Of a DNA stretch of 64,000 nucleotides, positions 1 through 11,172 are shown in pieces. This DNA is from Brassica napus. Lineage: Eukaryota > Streptophyta > Magnoliopsida > Brassicales > Brassicaceae. The stretch spans positions 43,738,681 through 43,802,680 of the forward strand of contig NC_063450.1 in NCBI RefSeq assembly GCF_020379485.1. Reading direction: 5' to 3'. Under the pieces are notes generated by a model. The model was not told the origin of the DNA and ran no database searches. It saw only the letters and a program-made list of their open reading frames with translations. Made by a program: the position numbers and the translations under genes. Numbering within the stretch: the first letter of the stretch is position 1; each line of letters begins with the position of its first letter.

Positions 1-625
1 TATTCTTGCATAATTAGGTATCGCATAACATTCTCATGCCATCCTAAATATTCGACTGAAAGTATAATTATTATACCATTTCTGATTTGAACTAAATTAC
101 ATTTACATTTACCTTGTTCATTTTAAACTATATCCATGAATATATACGATAGTCAAAATTTTCACATTTCTGATGCAGGAAAATGCATTGATTTTGAAAA
201 TTCGCAGAGACTACTATGCCTTTTCATTAAAATTTTGAATACCACTTCCTGTAATGGTTTTTAAAAAACAAGAGACTATTTTATCAATTAAAGACATAGT
301 AAATAGTTTGGACCAATAAAAAAAAGACATAGTAAATATGATACATACAAATTATTAAAACAAACGAAGGCCCATCTCATTTATTAGACTTAAGCCCAAT
401 AACTATTAAAAAGGTAAACTCACGTGATATTTTTTAAATGCACGTGACCATCGTCGTCGTCAATCATAATTTTGTCAAAGTACAGAACGACGCAACTCCC
501 ACCAGATTCAGACAAAAGGCTAAACATCCGCCACGTCACACTTCATCAAGAACCGCCACGTGTCACCTCCACAACTCTTCGAAAAGAAAAGAGATGACTT
601 TACACTTTACAAAGCATCCCCGCGA
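1..625. promoter_or_regulatory. Upstream region and promoter of CRY3
   Basis: No coding region is supported here. The distal 350 bases are AT-rich and featureless. The proximal part has three perfect G-boxes (CACGTG) at 421-426, 441-446 and 557-562, and a GGCCCA element near 369. G-boxes are the known binding sites of HY5 and PIF bZIP/bHLH factors, so light regulation of the downstream cryptochrome is a reasonable inference. The short ORFs here are out of frame with the gene. Confidence 0.55.
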
Positions 626-3600
626 ATGGCGGCTTCGTCCCTCTCGTCTCCTCTCTCACACCCACTTCGCAGATTCAGCCTCCACCTTAGCCATCTCTCC
701 AAGAAAAAACCCGTTTCTTCTCTGTTCCTCTGCTCCGCCGCGAAAATGAACGGACATATCTACCGTGTTCCTGCCCTCGACGAAGAGGAGATGAACTCCG
801 TCGCCGGTAAAACGTTTGAGAGATACGCATTGCCTTCTTCTTCTTCTGCCGCGAAGAGAAACGGCAAAGGAGTGGCGATTCTCTGGTTTAGAAACGATCT
901 TAGAGTGCTTGACAACGATGCGTTGTACAGAGCTTGGTCTTCCTCTGATACCCTTTTGCCTGTTTACTGTCTCGATCCTCGTCTCTTTCACACTACTCAT
1001 TACTTCGCCTTCCCTAAGACCGGAGGTTATGATCGTTTTTGTTTGATCTGTTCATTCTATATTTTTTTGGTTTTACATTTTGTTGTGTTGGTAATGTGTT
1101 TAGCTTTGAGAGGTGCTTTTCTGATGGAGTGTTTGGCTGATTTGAGAAATAATTTAATTAAAAGAGGACTGAATCTTCTCATAAGGAGTGGTAAACCAGA
1201 AGACATTCTTCCTTCTCTTGCCAAAGATTTTGGAGCGCATACAGTTAAGTCTTTTTTTTTTTGTGTGCTTGTATGTTTCTTTAAAATGTTATTTTTTTTA
1301 AAAAAAATATGTTTTTAGGTATTGGCTCATAAAGAAACGTGCAGCGAGGAACTTCATGTTGAAAGACTTGTGAGACAAGCTTTGAAAGGGGTTGGAAATG
1401 GAACTAAGCTTGAGCTTATCTGGGGAAGCACAATGTACCACAAAGATGATCTTCCGTTTGATGTTCTTGATTTGCCTGATATGTACACTCAGTTTCGTAA
1501 GGTGTGATTCTTGTTTTCGTTGGTAGTAACTGGGGATGAAGAGGGCATTTACCTAAGTTCTTGAGTAAACGAGTGTGAGATCAATGAGGAATCATAACGC
1601 ATGGATGCTTGTTTTCGTTTGCAGTCGGTGGAAGCCAAGTGTATGATCAGAAGCTCCACTCGGGTTCCAATTTCTCTGGGGCCAACACCTTCGGTTGATA
1701 ACTGGGGAGATGTTCCAACTCTTGGTCAACTTGGAATCGAGCCACAAGAGGTGAGTTTCTCTGAGAACCTCTTTAGAATGAGACGAAGGAAGTAAAAAAA
1801 AGAAGCATTCTTTTGTTAGTTGAGTCCCTTATATGTATGTTGAGACAGGTGACCAGAGGAATGAGATTCGTTGGTGGTGAAAGTGCTGGAGTAGGCAGAG
1901 TTTTTGAGTACTTCTGGAAGAAGGCAAAGATCATCAAACCCTGAGCTCTCCTGCATCTACTATGACGCTTGTACATGTATAATGTTGTATGTCTTTTTTT
2001 TTTTTTTTGCATGCAGGATCTTTTAAAAGTATATAAAGAGACAAGGAACGGAATGTTGGGACCTGATTACTCGACGAAGTTCTCTCCATGGCTTGCCTTT
2101 GGGTGTATCTCTCCTCGGTTTATCTACGAAGAGGTCAGATCATTCAAACCTTTATCCAATGTCCCCAAAGCACATAGAAGATTTCACTAACGTGGTAGTT
2201 GAAAGTATTTTTCAGGTTCAAAGATATGAAAGAGAAAGAGTAGCAAACAACTCAACCTACTGGTAATGTCTTTTACTCTTTAGTCCTTGGGTTCAAACTT
2301 CTCAATTGATTTTATGTTATATATGTTTGCAGGGTGTTGTTTGAGTTAATATGGAGGGATTACTTTAGGTTTCTCTCAATAAAGTGTGGCAACTCCTTGT
2401 TCCATCTAGGTAATGTTGCTTACCTGACAAGTCTTAAGTGCTTACCGTGAACTTTAATTAGCATATTTTGTTCATAGGTGGTCCGAGGAATGTGCAAGGT
2501 GAATGGAGTCAAGATAAGAAGCTGTTTGAGTCTTGGAGAGATGGCAAGACCGGGTGTGTTTCTGTGATTATATCATTAATATTGTCTCAATGCTAGAGGC
2601 TTTAGAGACTAACATTTATAGTGGTTTTTCATGAATTGTTGCATAGGTATCCTATTATAGATGCAAACATGAAGGAGTTATCCACTACAGGTTTCATGTC
2701 AAATCGAGGCCGACAGGTATGATTAGTTTCCTTATGTTCAACTTAGCTTATATATTCTCTTTCTTTTTTTTTTTTTGGAATACCAAGAGGTTAGGGGCTA
2801 AGCCCGTAATCTCCCAGACCCGAAACCACAATATGTAATATTAGTTTCGTCACATTCGAACCTGGGACCTCTGACTCAACGGCCAGTGTCTTTTCCAGTT
2901 GAGCTAATGGCCTCTGGTTATATATTCTTTCTCATGGATGATCGTTCGTTCATTCATTCATTTGCTGTGCAGATTGTTTGTTCGTTTCTTGTGAGGGATA
3001 TGGGCTTGGACTGGCGGATGGGTGCGGAATGGTTTGAGACATGTCTATTGGACTATGATCCGTGTTCTAACTACGGAAACTGGACCTATGGAGCAGGTAC
3101 TACACAGGCCAACACATTTTGGTTTATATTATCTATTCTATTAAAATAGCAGTGTGACCCATTGATAAAAGTATGGTCCAACTATTATTTCTTTTATCTT
3201 TATCATTATTTAGAATATTATTTATTATGCTTTATGTCATTAGACCTATATTTAAATTACCAATTGAAAAGACCTAAAAAAAATGTAAAACAAAAAATAT
3301 ACCCGCCCTTAAATGATGAAAGACTTTGTTTTTGCCAATTGAAGGAGTTGGAAATGATCCTAGAGAAGACCGGTACTTCAGCATTCCCAAGCAAGTAAGT
3401 AACTTATCAACATCCTGATAAACAAGTGATGTCAAGAAGAGACTGGAACTGTGTGTGTGTTTTTGGGTTCAGGCACAGAACTATGATCCAGAAGGAGAAT
3501 ACGTAGCGTTTTGGGTGCAGCAGCTGCGTCGGCTTCCAAAAGAGAAGAGGCATTGGCCAGGGAGATTGATGTATATGGACACAGTTGTGCCACTGAAGCA

Positions 3601-3709
3601 TGGTCATGGTGGTGGTAGTGCTCAAACGTCTCGAGGGTCGAAGTCTAGTGGTGGTGGTGGTTTCAGAGGGAATCACAGCGGGAGACGTTCAAGACACAAT
3701 GGTCCTTAG
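626..3709 (+). CDS. CRY3: Cryptochrome DASH (CRY3-like), 13 exons
   Basis: Organellar cryptochrome-DASH, a flavoprotein of the photolyase family known to repair CPD lesions in single-stranded DNA in chloroplasts and mitochondria. Coding exons: 626-1025, 1104-1243, 1319-1501, 1625-1750, 1849-1923, 2017-2133, 2216-2262, 2333-2409, 2478-2553, 2647-2716, 2973-3096, 3345-3394, 3473-3709. They join in frame to 573 residues; the Arabidopsis protein is about the same length. Residues 1-60 are Ser/Leu/Arg-rich, like a transit peptide. The photolyase domain starts at [16 protein letters not shown]. The FAD-binding half includes [15 protein letters not shown] and [12 protein letters not shown], followed by WRMGAEWFE. 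The tail is Gly/Ser/Arg-rich. The start at 626 gives the MAASSL N-terminus expected for the family. Intron 5 starts with GC instead of GT, and intron 10 holds a SINE. No frameshift is seen. Confidence 0.95.
2759..2917 (-). mobile_element. tRNA-derived SINE in CRY3 intron 10
   Basis: Read on the minus strand, this 159-bp insertion begins near a pol III A-box (TAGCTCAACTGG), continues with a B-box (GGTTCGAATG) and ends in a run of A (the T-run at 2764-2776 on the plus strand). It is flanked by an 11-bp direct repeat, TTATATATTCT, at 2748-2758 and 2918-2928, as expected for a LINE-mobilised SINE. It lies in antisense orientation inside an intron, and the flanking splice sites are intact. The family name cannot be assigned from sequence alone. 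Confidence 0.85.
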
Positions 3710-3841
3710 ATCAACTATTCTTCACAAAAGAGTTTGTATTACATTAAGTAACATATTACACGATTAAAGAAAACATTATGTGAAATTGTGAATGAGTAAC
3801 TGTAATTGCGCGCGTTTAATCAAACTGAAATAACGACTTTC

Positions 3842-4369
3842 AACAGAGAATAATGGGTCCGTCTTAGACTGTAATGGGCTTGAAGCCCATTAATAGAGAT
3901 ATGTATATGGGCCCAATTAAAGCATGAGAACCCTAATACGTAGCTTAAGCTCTTCTTTGTCTATCTGCGTCTCTCTCGGAAGGTTTTGATTCCAGGTGCA
4001 GTTTGAATCAGGTAATCCACTTACTTAGCTGTTTTTCTTGTGTGCTCGTGTTGATTAGTGTTTACTATGAACCTAGGCTTCTGGTTTTCTCTTAGGCATG
4101 CCTGCTCTTCAGTGAACAAAGACTTTAGAAGATTAGGGTTTTACTATGCTTTACAGACTCGTTCTGGGTTTATTCAAAGTTTATGTCTTTCGCAATGTTT
4201 AAGCTTAGATCAGATCTTTAGAACAGAACATATCTTATTCGCATAAGACTGTTATGTTTTGTTACTGTTTTTTTTATGTCTCTGTGTGAAAATTGATTAG
4301 GGAGAGTGAAACGAAACAAATGTTATGTCTCTAACTGTTTTTTTATCTCTCTATGTGTGAAAAGTGATA
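3842..4369 (+). promoter_or_regulatory. Promoter and leader of the tRNA methyltransferase gene, with a leader intron
   Basis: The spacer after CRY3 has several TGGGCC/TGGGCT (site II) motifs around 3854-3915 and a telo-box-like AACCCTAA at about 3930. This pairing is typical of plant genes for translation machinery. A probable leader exon ends at 4011 (CAG|GTAATCC). An intron with acceptor near 4363 would end just before the ATG. The 5'UTR intron is inferred from splice signals only. Confidence 0.5.
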
Positions 4370-5125
4370 ATGGAGAGTGAAACGAAACCAACCTTCAGCA
4401 AATCAACAGGCCTTCCACGTAAGCGATTCTACAGAGCAAGAGCTCATAGTAACCCACTCAGTGACTCCCACTTCCCCATCCCCATCTCCCCATCTCATGT
4501 CGACTTTTCACTTCACTTCCCCAAGTTCGTTGGAACCAACAACGAAGAAGTCTCCAAGAAGGTCGAGTTCGCAGATATCGGATGCGGCTTTGGCGGCCTC
4601 CTCATCTCCCTCGCAACGCTCTTCCCTGATACCTTGATGATCGGCATGGAGCTGAGAGACAAAGTGACGGAATACGTCAAGGAACGGATCTTAGCCCTGA
4701 GGAAGACGAGCTCGGGGGGACAGTACGAGAACGTCTCTGTCGTTAGGACGAACTCGATGAAGTACATTCCGAATTACTTTGAGAAAGGACAGCTTTCCAA
4801 GATGTTTTTCCTCTTCCCCGATCCGCATTTCAAGGAGAAGAATCACAGGAGGAGAGTGATTAGCGTTGATTTGCTTGATGAGTATGCTTACGTTCTTAGA
4901 GCTGGTGGGGTTATATATACGATTACCGATGTGGAGGAGCTTGGAGAGTGGATGAGGTCTTGCTTGGAGAAGCATCCTATGTTTGAGTCTTTGACGCATG
5001 AGGAGCTTGATTCTGATCCTGTCGTTGAGCTTCTGTGCAGTGCTACTGAGGAAGGGCAGAAAGTTGCTAGGAATGGAGGTCAGACTTTCAGAGCCGTTTT
5101 CAGACGCATTGCTTATGTTTCTTGA
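4370..5125 (+). CDS. tRNA (guanine-N7-)-methyltransferase, TrmB/Trm8 family
   Basis: Catalyses SAM-dependent formation of N7-methylguanosine at position 46 of tRNA variable loops. Single exon, 251 residues. The SAM-binding motif ADIGCGFGG lies near residue 70, with GMELRDKV after it as motif II. The family signature PDPHFKEKNHRRR lies near residues 150-162, and the C-terminal part has the expected YTITDVEELGEWM strand-helix. The ATG at 4370 was preferred to the one at 4364 because the Met-Glu-Ser start follows the probable leader-intron acceptor. Corresponds to the At5g24840 position next to CRY3. The catalytic motifs are intact and the length is normal for the plant family. Confidence 0.95.
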   Translation: MESETKPTFSKSTGLPRKRFYRARAHSNPLSDSHFPIPISPSHVDFSLHFPKFVGTNNEEVSKKVEFADIGCGFGGLLISLATLFPDTLMIGMELRDKVTEYVKERILALRKTSSGGQYENVSVVRTNSMKYIPNYFEKGQLSKMFFLFPDPHFKEKNHRRRVISVDLLDEYAYVLRAGGVIYTITDVEELGEWMRSCLEKHPMFESLTHEELDSDPVVELLCSATEEGQKVARNGGQTFRAVFRRIAYVS

Positions 5126-5762
5126 ATTTGATCTCTTGTTCTGTTAGTGAACATCTTATTGTTGTTGTAACACAAGCATCTTTCTTAATTTTTAATTTTT
5201 GGGATAGTATTTACAGAAATTTTGAAATTAATGAATCTTTCAAGACAAGAGAATGTGGCCTTATATTAGCATCTTGTTGTTCATGAACCAATCTTTAGAA
5301 TGAAGTTTTAAAGTGTAATGGCATAAAGCCAAGATGATGCTTGAAAGTGATTCACGTTGTCCTTACAATGAAAGGCTTTTCAAGTTTCTTACAAGAAAGT
5401 ATATTGGGGAGGAACAGCCATCCTGTGTGCCCCTAAAGCCAAAAACATTCATCAAAACCTGAATGTAACTCTAATCTATGAGGGATTGGAAGAAAACAAA
5501 TCAATTGAGGCCTCCTTGGATGTTAAAGACGTGAGGCATTCTGTAATCACCTGTCACTTCACCAGCATAGGCTACATAGCTCAAGTGTTCCTTCCTCGTG
5601 TCAGATTCTCTATGCATAAGGAGTCAAGATTGATATCTTCAACAATCTAATGGTTTGACCATATTCAAAAGAAACTGAACTTAGCTCAGGCGTCCACATC
5701 AGAACAACTACCTGAAAGGCAATGATGATAACCGTGCTCCGTCTCTTGCTTCATGTAGCACA
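5126..5762. other. Convergent intergenic spacer (two 3' ends)
   Basis: 637 bp between the stop codons of the methyltransferase (+) and the PPR gene (-). It should hold both 3'UTRs and poly(A) signals. I see no ORF, repeat or RNA structure that stands out. Confidence 0.6.
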
Positions 5763-8084
5763 TTACTGCTCATGTTCTGTATGCACGTGATTTAGCCTGG
5801 TCGGACAAGCAACTCCTCCGCCACTCTTTGTCATTAGCCATTTTTTGTAAGCTAAATACGCCTCGTCTAGCCGCCTCAACTTGGTGTATTTCCTCATAAG
5901 TATCCAAAACGGAACATGATCCAGTGTCACACCAGACGCCTGCAGTCTCAACAAAAGCTCTTCTGCCTCCTTCAACCGACCCTTCCAACATAGCCCTCTA
6001 ATCAGCTCGGTATAAGTAATCAAATCAGGTCGACATCTCCTTTTCATCATTTCATCGTACAACTGAAAAGCCAACTTCAAGTTACCGAATGTACAAGCAC
6101 CACCTAGTAGCAGATTATACGTAGTAGTATCTGGATAGACACTGGTTGATCGCATTTGATCTTTAAACTCGCATGCATCGATGAATCTTCCTCCTTTCAC
6201 ATACCCATGAATCAAAGCATTGTTTGTGTAAATATTCGGTCTAACGCCGTGAGAAAGCATAAGATTTCGAACAGATAAAGCGCTGCTAGTATCCCCACAT
6301 CTTCCATAGCCATCAATCACCACGTTCCATAGCAGAACCTCCGGAAGCAGAGAGCTCTTTAGCATGGTCAAAAGAAACTCGTTCGCCCTAGCCACATCTC
6401 CGTGGATACATAGACCTTGAATGATGACTTTGTATGAGATCTGATCAGGAGCAACACCAGCTCGTTTCATGGTGCCATGGATACCACATGCCTCATCAAA
6501 CTTTCCCTCCTTGCACAAGGCGCTTATGAGAGTATTGTAAGTAAAAACATCAGGACTAACTCCTTTCTTCACCATGTCACACATGATCCCATAAGCATCT
6601 ACCATGTAACCACTCGAACATAAGCCACGGATAAGGACATTGTACACAACCGAATCAGCACGGACGTTCTTCTCCGACATCTCCTTCCAAACCCCAAGGG
6701 CTTGAACCACATCCCCACTCTTAAAACAACTATCCATCAGAATGGTGCAAGTGACTATATCCAAGGGCGCATTCGCTTGGCTACTATCTAAAATCTCTTC
6801 AAGAAGCTTTGTGTTACCCATAAGGCCTTTCTGGCAAAGCGCATGCACGAGTATGTTGCAAGTCACTCTGTTTGGTTTAACGCCATATTTATTCATAGTG
6901 CTGAAGAGATACAGAGCTTTATCTACATTGTTAACACTGCAAAGACCCTTGATGAAAGTGTTGTAAGAGACACAGTTGGGAGAAGGACCCATCTCCCACA
7001 TCTCTTTAACAAGCCCATCCGCCTTGTCGATGCTACCTAACTTACACAGCCCATTCAAAAGATGATTGTGCGTGACCAAACCTGGGATAAACCCACTCTG
7101 CATCAGCTTCTTTCGTAGCCAGAGAGCAGCGTCCAGCTTCCCTTGTAAACAGAGATCCCTCATTATCGACGCGTGGATAGCTATGGATTCGTCGTATCTG
7201 AGGCTCTTTGTCCGACATACACTCTCCCTACAAAAAGGGCAGGTCTTAGGCTTCAGTTCGCAAGAAAAAAAACAAAACCATGAAGTGCACTGGTTCAGAA
7301 CTGAAACCTTAAGGAAGCGAGACGATCCAAACTACTTTTCAAGATAGAATCCAGCGCGTTGAAGTTAGCTTCAGGGTCTCCCTTATGGTCGTCATAACCC
7401 TTTTTATCAGAGATCCAATTCTCAGTGGACAAATAAGAATGATCGCTAGGAGTGAACTGAGGACGCTCAATACAAGAAAGACGCATTTCAAAGTCCCTGC
7501 AAATCCATAGAGAATCAGTAAACAGACTGTCATGGAAAAAACTAATGAATGAATCAAATAAAAAAGTCACCTTAGGTTGGTGAAAACAGGAGCAAGGATC
7601 CTCGAGACATTGTCGAATAAAAAGTCAACGCTTTGGTTGAGTAAGCGAAGTACAGTGATTTGGGAAGACGAAACCTCCCCACAAGAGATGAGAAGCTGCA
7701 TTTTCAATCGATAAAACAGCAAAAGTTTAACACTTTTTTTTTGTATAAACATAACTGAGGAGAAGCTGCAAAAAAAAAACTTACAGTCATGGATTAATCA
7801 GATAAGCAGGGCACTAAAGCTTTCATAAAGAAAACGACTTTCTGATCTGGAAGATGCGTACGAACACAATCGCGATTGGTTTATCGCTCCTTCACCTTAT
7901 CTCATACGCATCGAGTTAAGAAACACACGATTCATACACACAACGGCTTCTGATCTTAGCTGAAACATAGATTTACATATGTGCATGTATTCGATATATC
8001 AGTATAAGGCTTTGCGGGGAAATGATATTCTGAAAAGAATCGAGATTCTGAGTACCTGATCCTGGAGATTGCAGATGACGCCAT
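5763..8084 (-). CDS. P-class pentatricopeptide repeat (PPR) protein, At5g24830-like
   Basis: Organellar RNA-binding protein of tandem 35-residue helical hairpins; about a dozen PPR motifs run through the last exon (e.g. PDVFTYNTLISALCKEGKF). Supported exons, minus strand: 7496-7308 and 7227-5763, joined by an 80-nt intron (7307-7228) with a strong pyrimidine tract and TAG acceptor; this splice removes an apparent frameshift. The N-terminus is less certain. A presequence-like frame runs from ATG 8084 (exon 8084-8056, acceptor at 7696, exon 7695-7571) and encodes MASSAISRI then FSSLVGRF, but it hits a TAA just before the 7571 donor and is one base out of phase with the next exon. An alternative ATG at 7701 (MQLLISCGEV) is in phase but does not look like a targeting peptide. 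From 7701 the protein is 594 residues, close to the Arabidopsis length. Site II (TGGGCC/T) motifs lie upstream near 8150-8190. Confidence 0.88.
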
Positions 8085-8093
8085 CAAAATCAT

Positions 8094-8820
8094 GAGCTGA
8101 GCTGTTGGTTCTGGGCACGTTTGAGCAAAATTAGGGTTCTTGCTTATGATGGGCCGTAGCCCTTAACGATGGGCTCAGCTATGAATGGGCTTAACATGGC
8201 CTCTACATTTTTTTACTTTCGTTTATTTTTACTTTTAATTTGAAACTGCGGTTAACAATCATTGCAAGATTCTTCATTGGTTTCTCAAAAAAAAAAAAAA
8301 AATTGTATTTCAAATTTGAGAAACCTAATCCATTTTTATATTTATTAATTTTGTTGTTTTACATTTGTGAAATCTATTTTAACATACAGTTATTTTGACC
8401 GTTTTCTCTCCCTGAATGCAAGTATATATACAGTATGTTTAAAATTAATTGTACTTGTGTAACCTGAGAAGGAAATATCATGCAAATTTGTCAAGATATG
8501 GACCATTATGCATAGGGTCCAGTGTGGATGTCAAAAGTAAAACCGGAGCTAGTGGAGGTAACTGGATACGGTCTACAATTCTTATGGACCTAAGATAGTC
8601 CATTAAGGTCGATATTTTAGAGTTACAAGATAATGTGAGATTTATTTATACAAACAAAAATCGAAAAAAAAAGAAAAAAAAAGAACAATCTTGGGTTTCA
8701 TGTATACCCGTGTGTAAAGCTCTTATTTCGGAAAATTTACTAGAACATGACTAATTTATAAAAGAATTCGATCATTCCATTTAAAATCAATCGGTCCACT
8801 ATCAGATGGCTCTGATATCA
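8094..8820. other. PPR gene promoter side and AT-rich spacer
   Basis: Contains TGGGCC and TGGGCT elements at about 8150-8190 that serve the minus-strand PPR gene, poly-A tracts at about 8288 and 8668, and AT-rich sequence. No coding region is supported. Confidence 0.45.
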
Positions 8821-9206
8821 TGTTAAATTTGGATGTATCATGATTTTTAACTCACTTATATACTTGTCATGTTCTAATGAAACTCTTGATGGGAGTTATA
8901 TATTCTCACACCCTCCTTCGGTATGATATTTCTTTTGACCATTAGTTCGATAATATCCTAGTATATGATTTAGACTGGTCAGATCGATTTTGCGTCAAAT
9001 CGGTTTAATATCGATCATACCTTTTTTGAGCATGAAAGATTTCGGGTTTGAATTGGATAGCATGTGTTTGGTCTTTCATACCATGTTAAATTCGAAATTA
9101 TCATGAGATTTCAGTTTAAAATCATCTGGTGATAAATAGAATGACTTAAATCTTTTATATAATAGTCATGTTCCAGTAAAACTCTGAAGAACTTTATGTT
9201 CTCACA
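8807..9206 (-). mobile_element. TRIM-like miniature LTR retroelement (terminal direct repeats with tRNA-Met PBS)
   Basis: Two related direct repeats, 8821-8910 and 9084-9206, both start TGTTAAAT and end CTCACA on the plus strand, as short LTRs do. Next to the left repeat, on the minus strand, is TGATATCAGAGCCA, one mismatch from the initiator-tRNA-Met primer-binding site. A purine-rich tract (GAAGGAGGG on the minus strand) abuts the other side of the left repeat. The internal region is under 200 bp with no ORF. This matches terminal-repeat retrotransposons in miniature. A PBS outside the left repeat suggests that a third repeat unit once lay further left. The copies are diverged, so the element is old. 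Confidence 0.6.
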
Positions 9207-10039
9207 CCCCGAGAAGAGAGAAAGAACAAATCAAAAGCATCAATTGTTTATGGCTAGAATATGCTAATAGATATGAAGACTGCTACACATATTGTTGCAT
9301 TTCTCTTTCGGCTACATACATTGAGTATATGACCTACCAATTGCTATTATGCTGTATAATAATAATGACTTCATAGTTGTGTCACGCCGCGTGTCAAGTA
9401 GTCAACTTGTAAAACAAAAGTAACGCAAGAGGGGAGGGAATCAATCAATCGCAGCTTTTCATGTATTAAACTAATGTTATCCATTTTGGGTAAGACCCCC
9501 TTCCCTCATCATCTTGTTCCTCTATATTTCCTCAATTTCCCACTTCCCTAATCACATCTTTGAATTTAATATTAACCGTTTTGCATTAATAATATATAAA
9601 AGTTTCCTGTAAAGTTTAGAACCTTGCAATTATATACATATATATAATATTATATACATATATACATATATATAATATATGCATACACATATATGTGTTT
9701 TTAGAACTCCTAAGAACAAGTCCATTAATGAGTTTTAACCAAGTATCTCATTAATTAAGTGAAAAGAAAACAGAAAAATTAGAGGAAAATGAGGACAAGT
9801 TCTCTGCACCGAGCCTCTAGAACATCTTGCATTAATTATTAGGGCAACTGTCATGTTTTCACTGAGTTAAGGATTTTTTTTCTTTCAACTTATTACTGGG
9901 CCACAACGGATCCGGCCCAGTTGGCCTATCAGTCTCATCGCAGGAGGCGCAGATCGAACGCGAGATGCCGAGGAGATTGACGTGAACCATGCAGACCACA
10001 TGTCCTAGAAGCTCCCGGTAAGTTAATATTAAATTCAAA
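9207..10039. other. AT-rich intergenic, no gene seen
   Basis: Includes a TA/CA-rich low-complexity stretch at 9630-9700. A slightly GC-richer patch at 9895-10020 gives a short minus-strand ORF with no recognisable domain. Fragments such as GAACATCTTGCATTA resemble MITE ends but no complete element could be delimited. Confidence 0.4.
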
Positions 10040-10797
10040 CTAGATCTTGATCCGCGCAACCGCATAGATTTTTGTTTTTAATTCTAAATTGATATATATT
10101 ATAATATATATGTGTCTATCAATTTTTAAAACATAATAATTTTATGGTATATTTTTTGATTGAATAAATTGTTTCAAACTTTCACATGTATTTGTATCTT
10201 CTTCTATATATATATTTTCGGATTATTATTTCATTATTAAAATCGTAACTATATATATAACGATTAGTAAAATATTATTTTATGTTATATTCAAAGATAT
10301 TGTAACATTTCACAAATTAGAAAGTTTTTAAAAAATTAAACTTTTCGCTTCATAAATGTATATTATCGAGTAAATAATTAAACATTTAGTTTTTGTTTAA
10401 TTTCTAAAATAGACTATATAGTTTAAAATTTGTTTTCATTGGTTTAAGGTAGTAAAGATTAATCATTGTTAGATAATATGATTTTTGTTATTTAAAAAAA
10501 AACTTTATAATTTTAAAAGTTAACATCGATAAATATTTAAATATTTAACATATAGAAGTATAGTATTACAACATTAAATTATATCTATTTAATTTATACT
10601 ATCTTTAAATCCAATGGATCATCTATTGTTTGAATCCAATTATTGATAGTCCAATAAAAATTTCTGGTATGCCCAAAATTTAAATGATAAGATTAGAGAT
10701 TAAATGTAACATGACTTTATAGGAATAGGTCCATTAGGTCCATTTTAAAAAAATCACACATGAATCAAGGTTGTGACTTCTGTTTTAATATATAAGA
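10040..10797 (-). mobile_element. Non-autonomous Helitron
   Basis: On the minus strand the element starts with TCTTATATATTAAAACAGA, continues with GTCACAACC, and ends GCGCGGATCAAGATCTAG. These are the TC...CTAG ends typical of Arabidopsis ATREP-type Helitrons. A degenerate GC-rich stem precedes the CTAG. The flanking bases are A and T, as expected for insertion between A and T without target duplication. The 758 bp are AT-rich and have no Rep/helicase ORF, so mobilisation would need an autonomous partner. Confidence 0.72.
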
Positions 10798-10839
10798 TTC
10801 AAAGATGTGATTAGGGAGTGGGAAATTGATTTTTAATAT

Positions 10840-11030
10840 TAAAATTAAAATATTAATATTATAATACAATTTGTGTTTTTTAATTAAGTAAAAGATTAAT
10901 ATTAAAATATAAAATTGTGCTTTTTAATTAAAATTGATTTTAATCTTCCCTCACTTCTCATAAGGATTTATAGAAAATCAATTTTAATTAAAAAGCACAA
11001 ATTGTATTATAATATTAATATTTTATCTGT
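10840..11030. repeat. AT-rich foldback (MITE-like)
   Basis: Sequence at about 10845-10885 and 10910-10945 is repeated in inverse orientation at about 10975-11027 (e.g. AATTAAAAAGCACAAATTGT against its complement). The segment can fold into a long stem. No target duplication was identified and the family is unknown. Confidence 0.55.
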
Positions 11031-11172
11031 TTAGAACTTATTTTTTAGAAACAATCCAATAAGAGCTTGTTTAATGGGGGGTTCTTAGGGTGAAGTTTTT
11101 AGCGGAATATAAGAACATGTCTATTAACTTTTAACTAAAAAAACTAAGAACCGGTTCTTAAATACTCTAAGT

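Noticed and set aside
7200..7320. Apparent frameshift in the PPR gene between the SLDRLASL frame and the MRDLCLQGKL frame
   Set aside because: An 80-nt intron (7307-7228) with a pyrimidine-rich tract and TAG acceptor joins SLR|ESVCRTKSLRYDE in phase and gives a family-typical length, so no mutation is needed.
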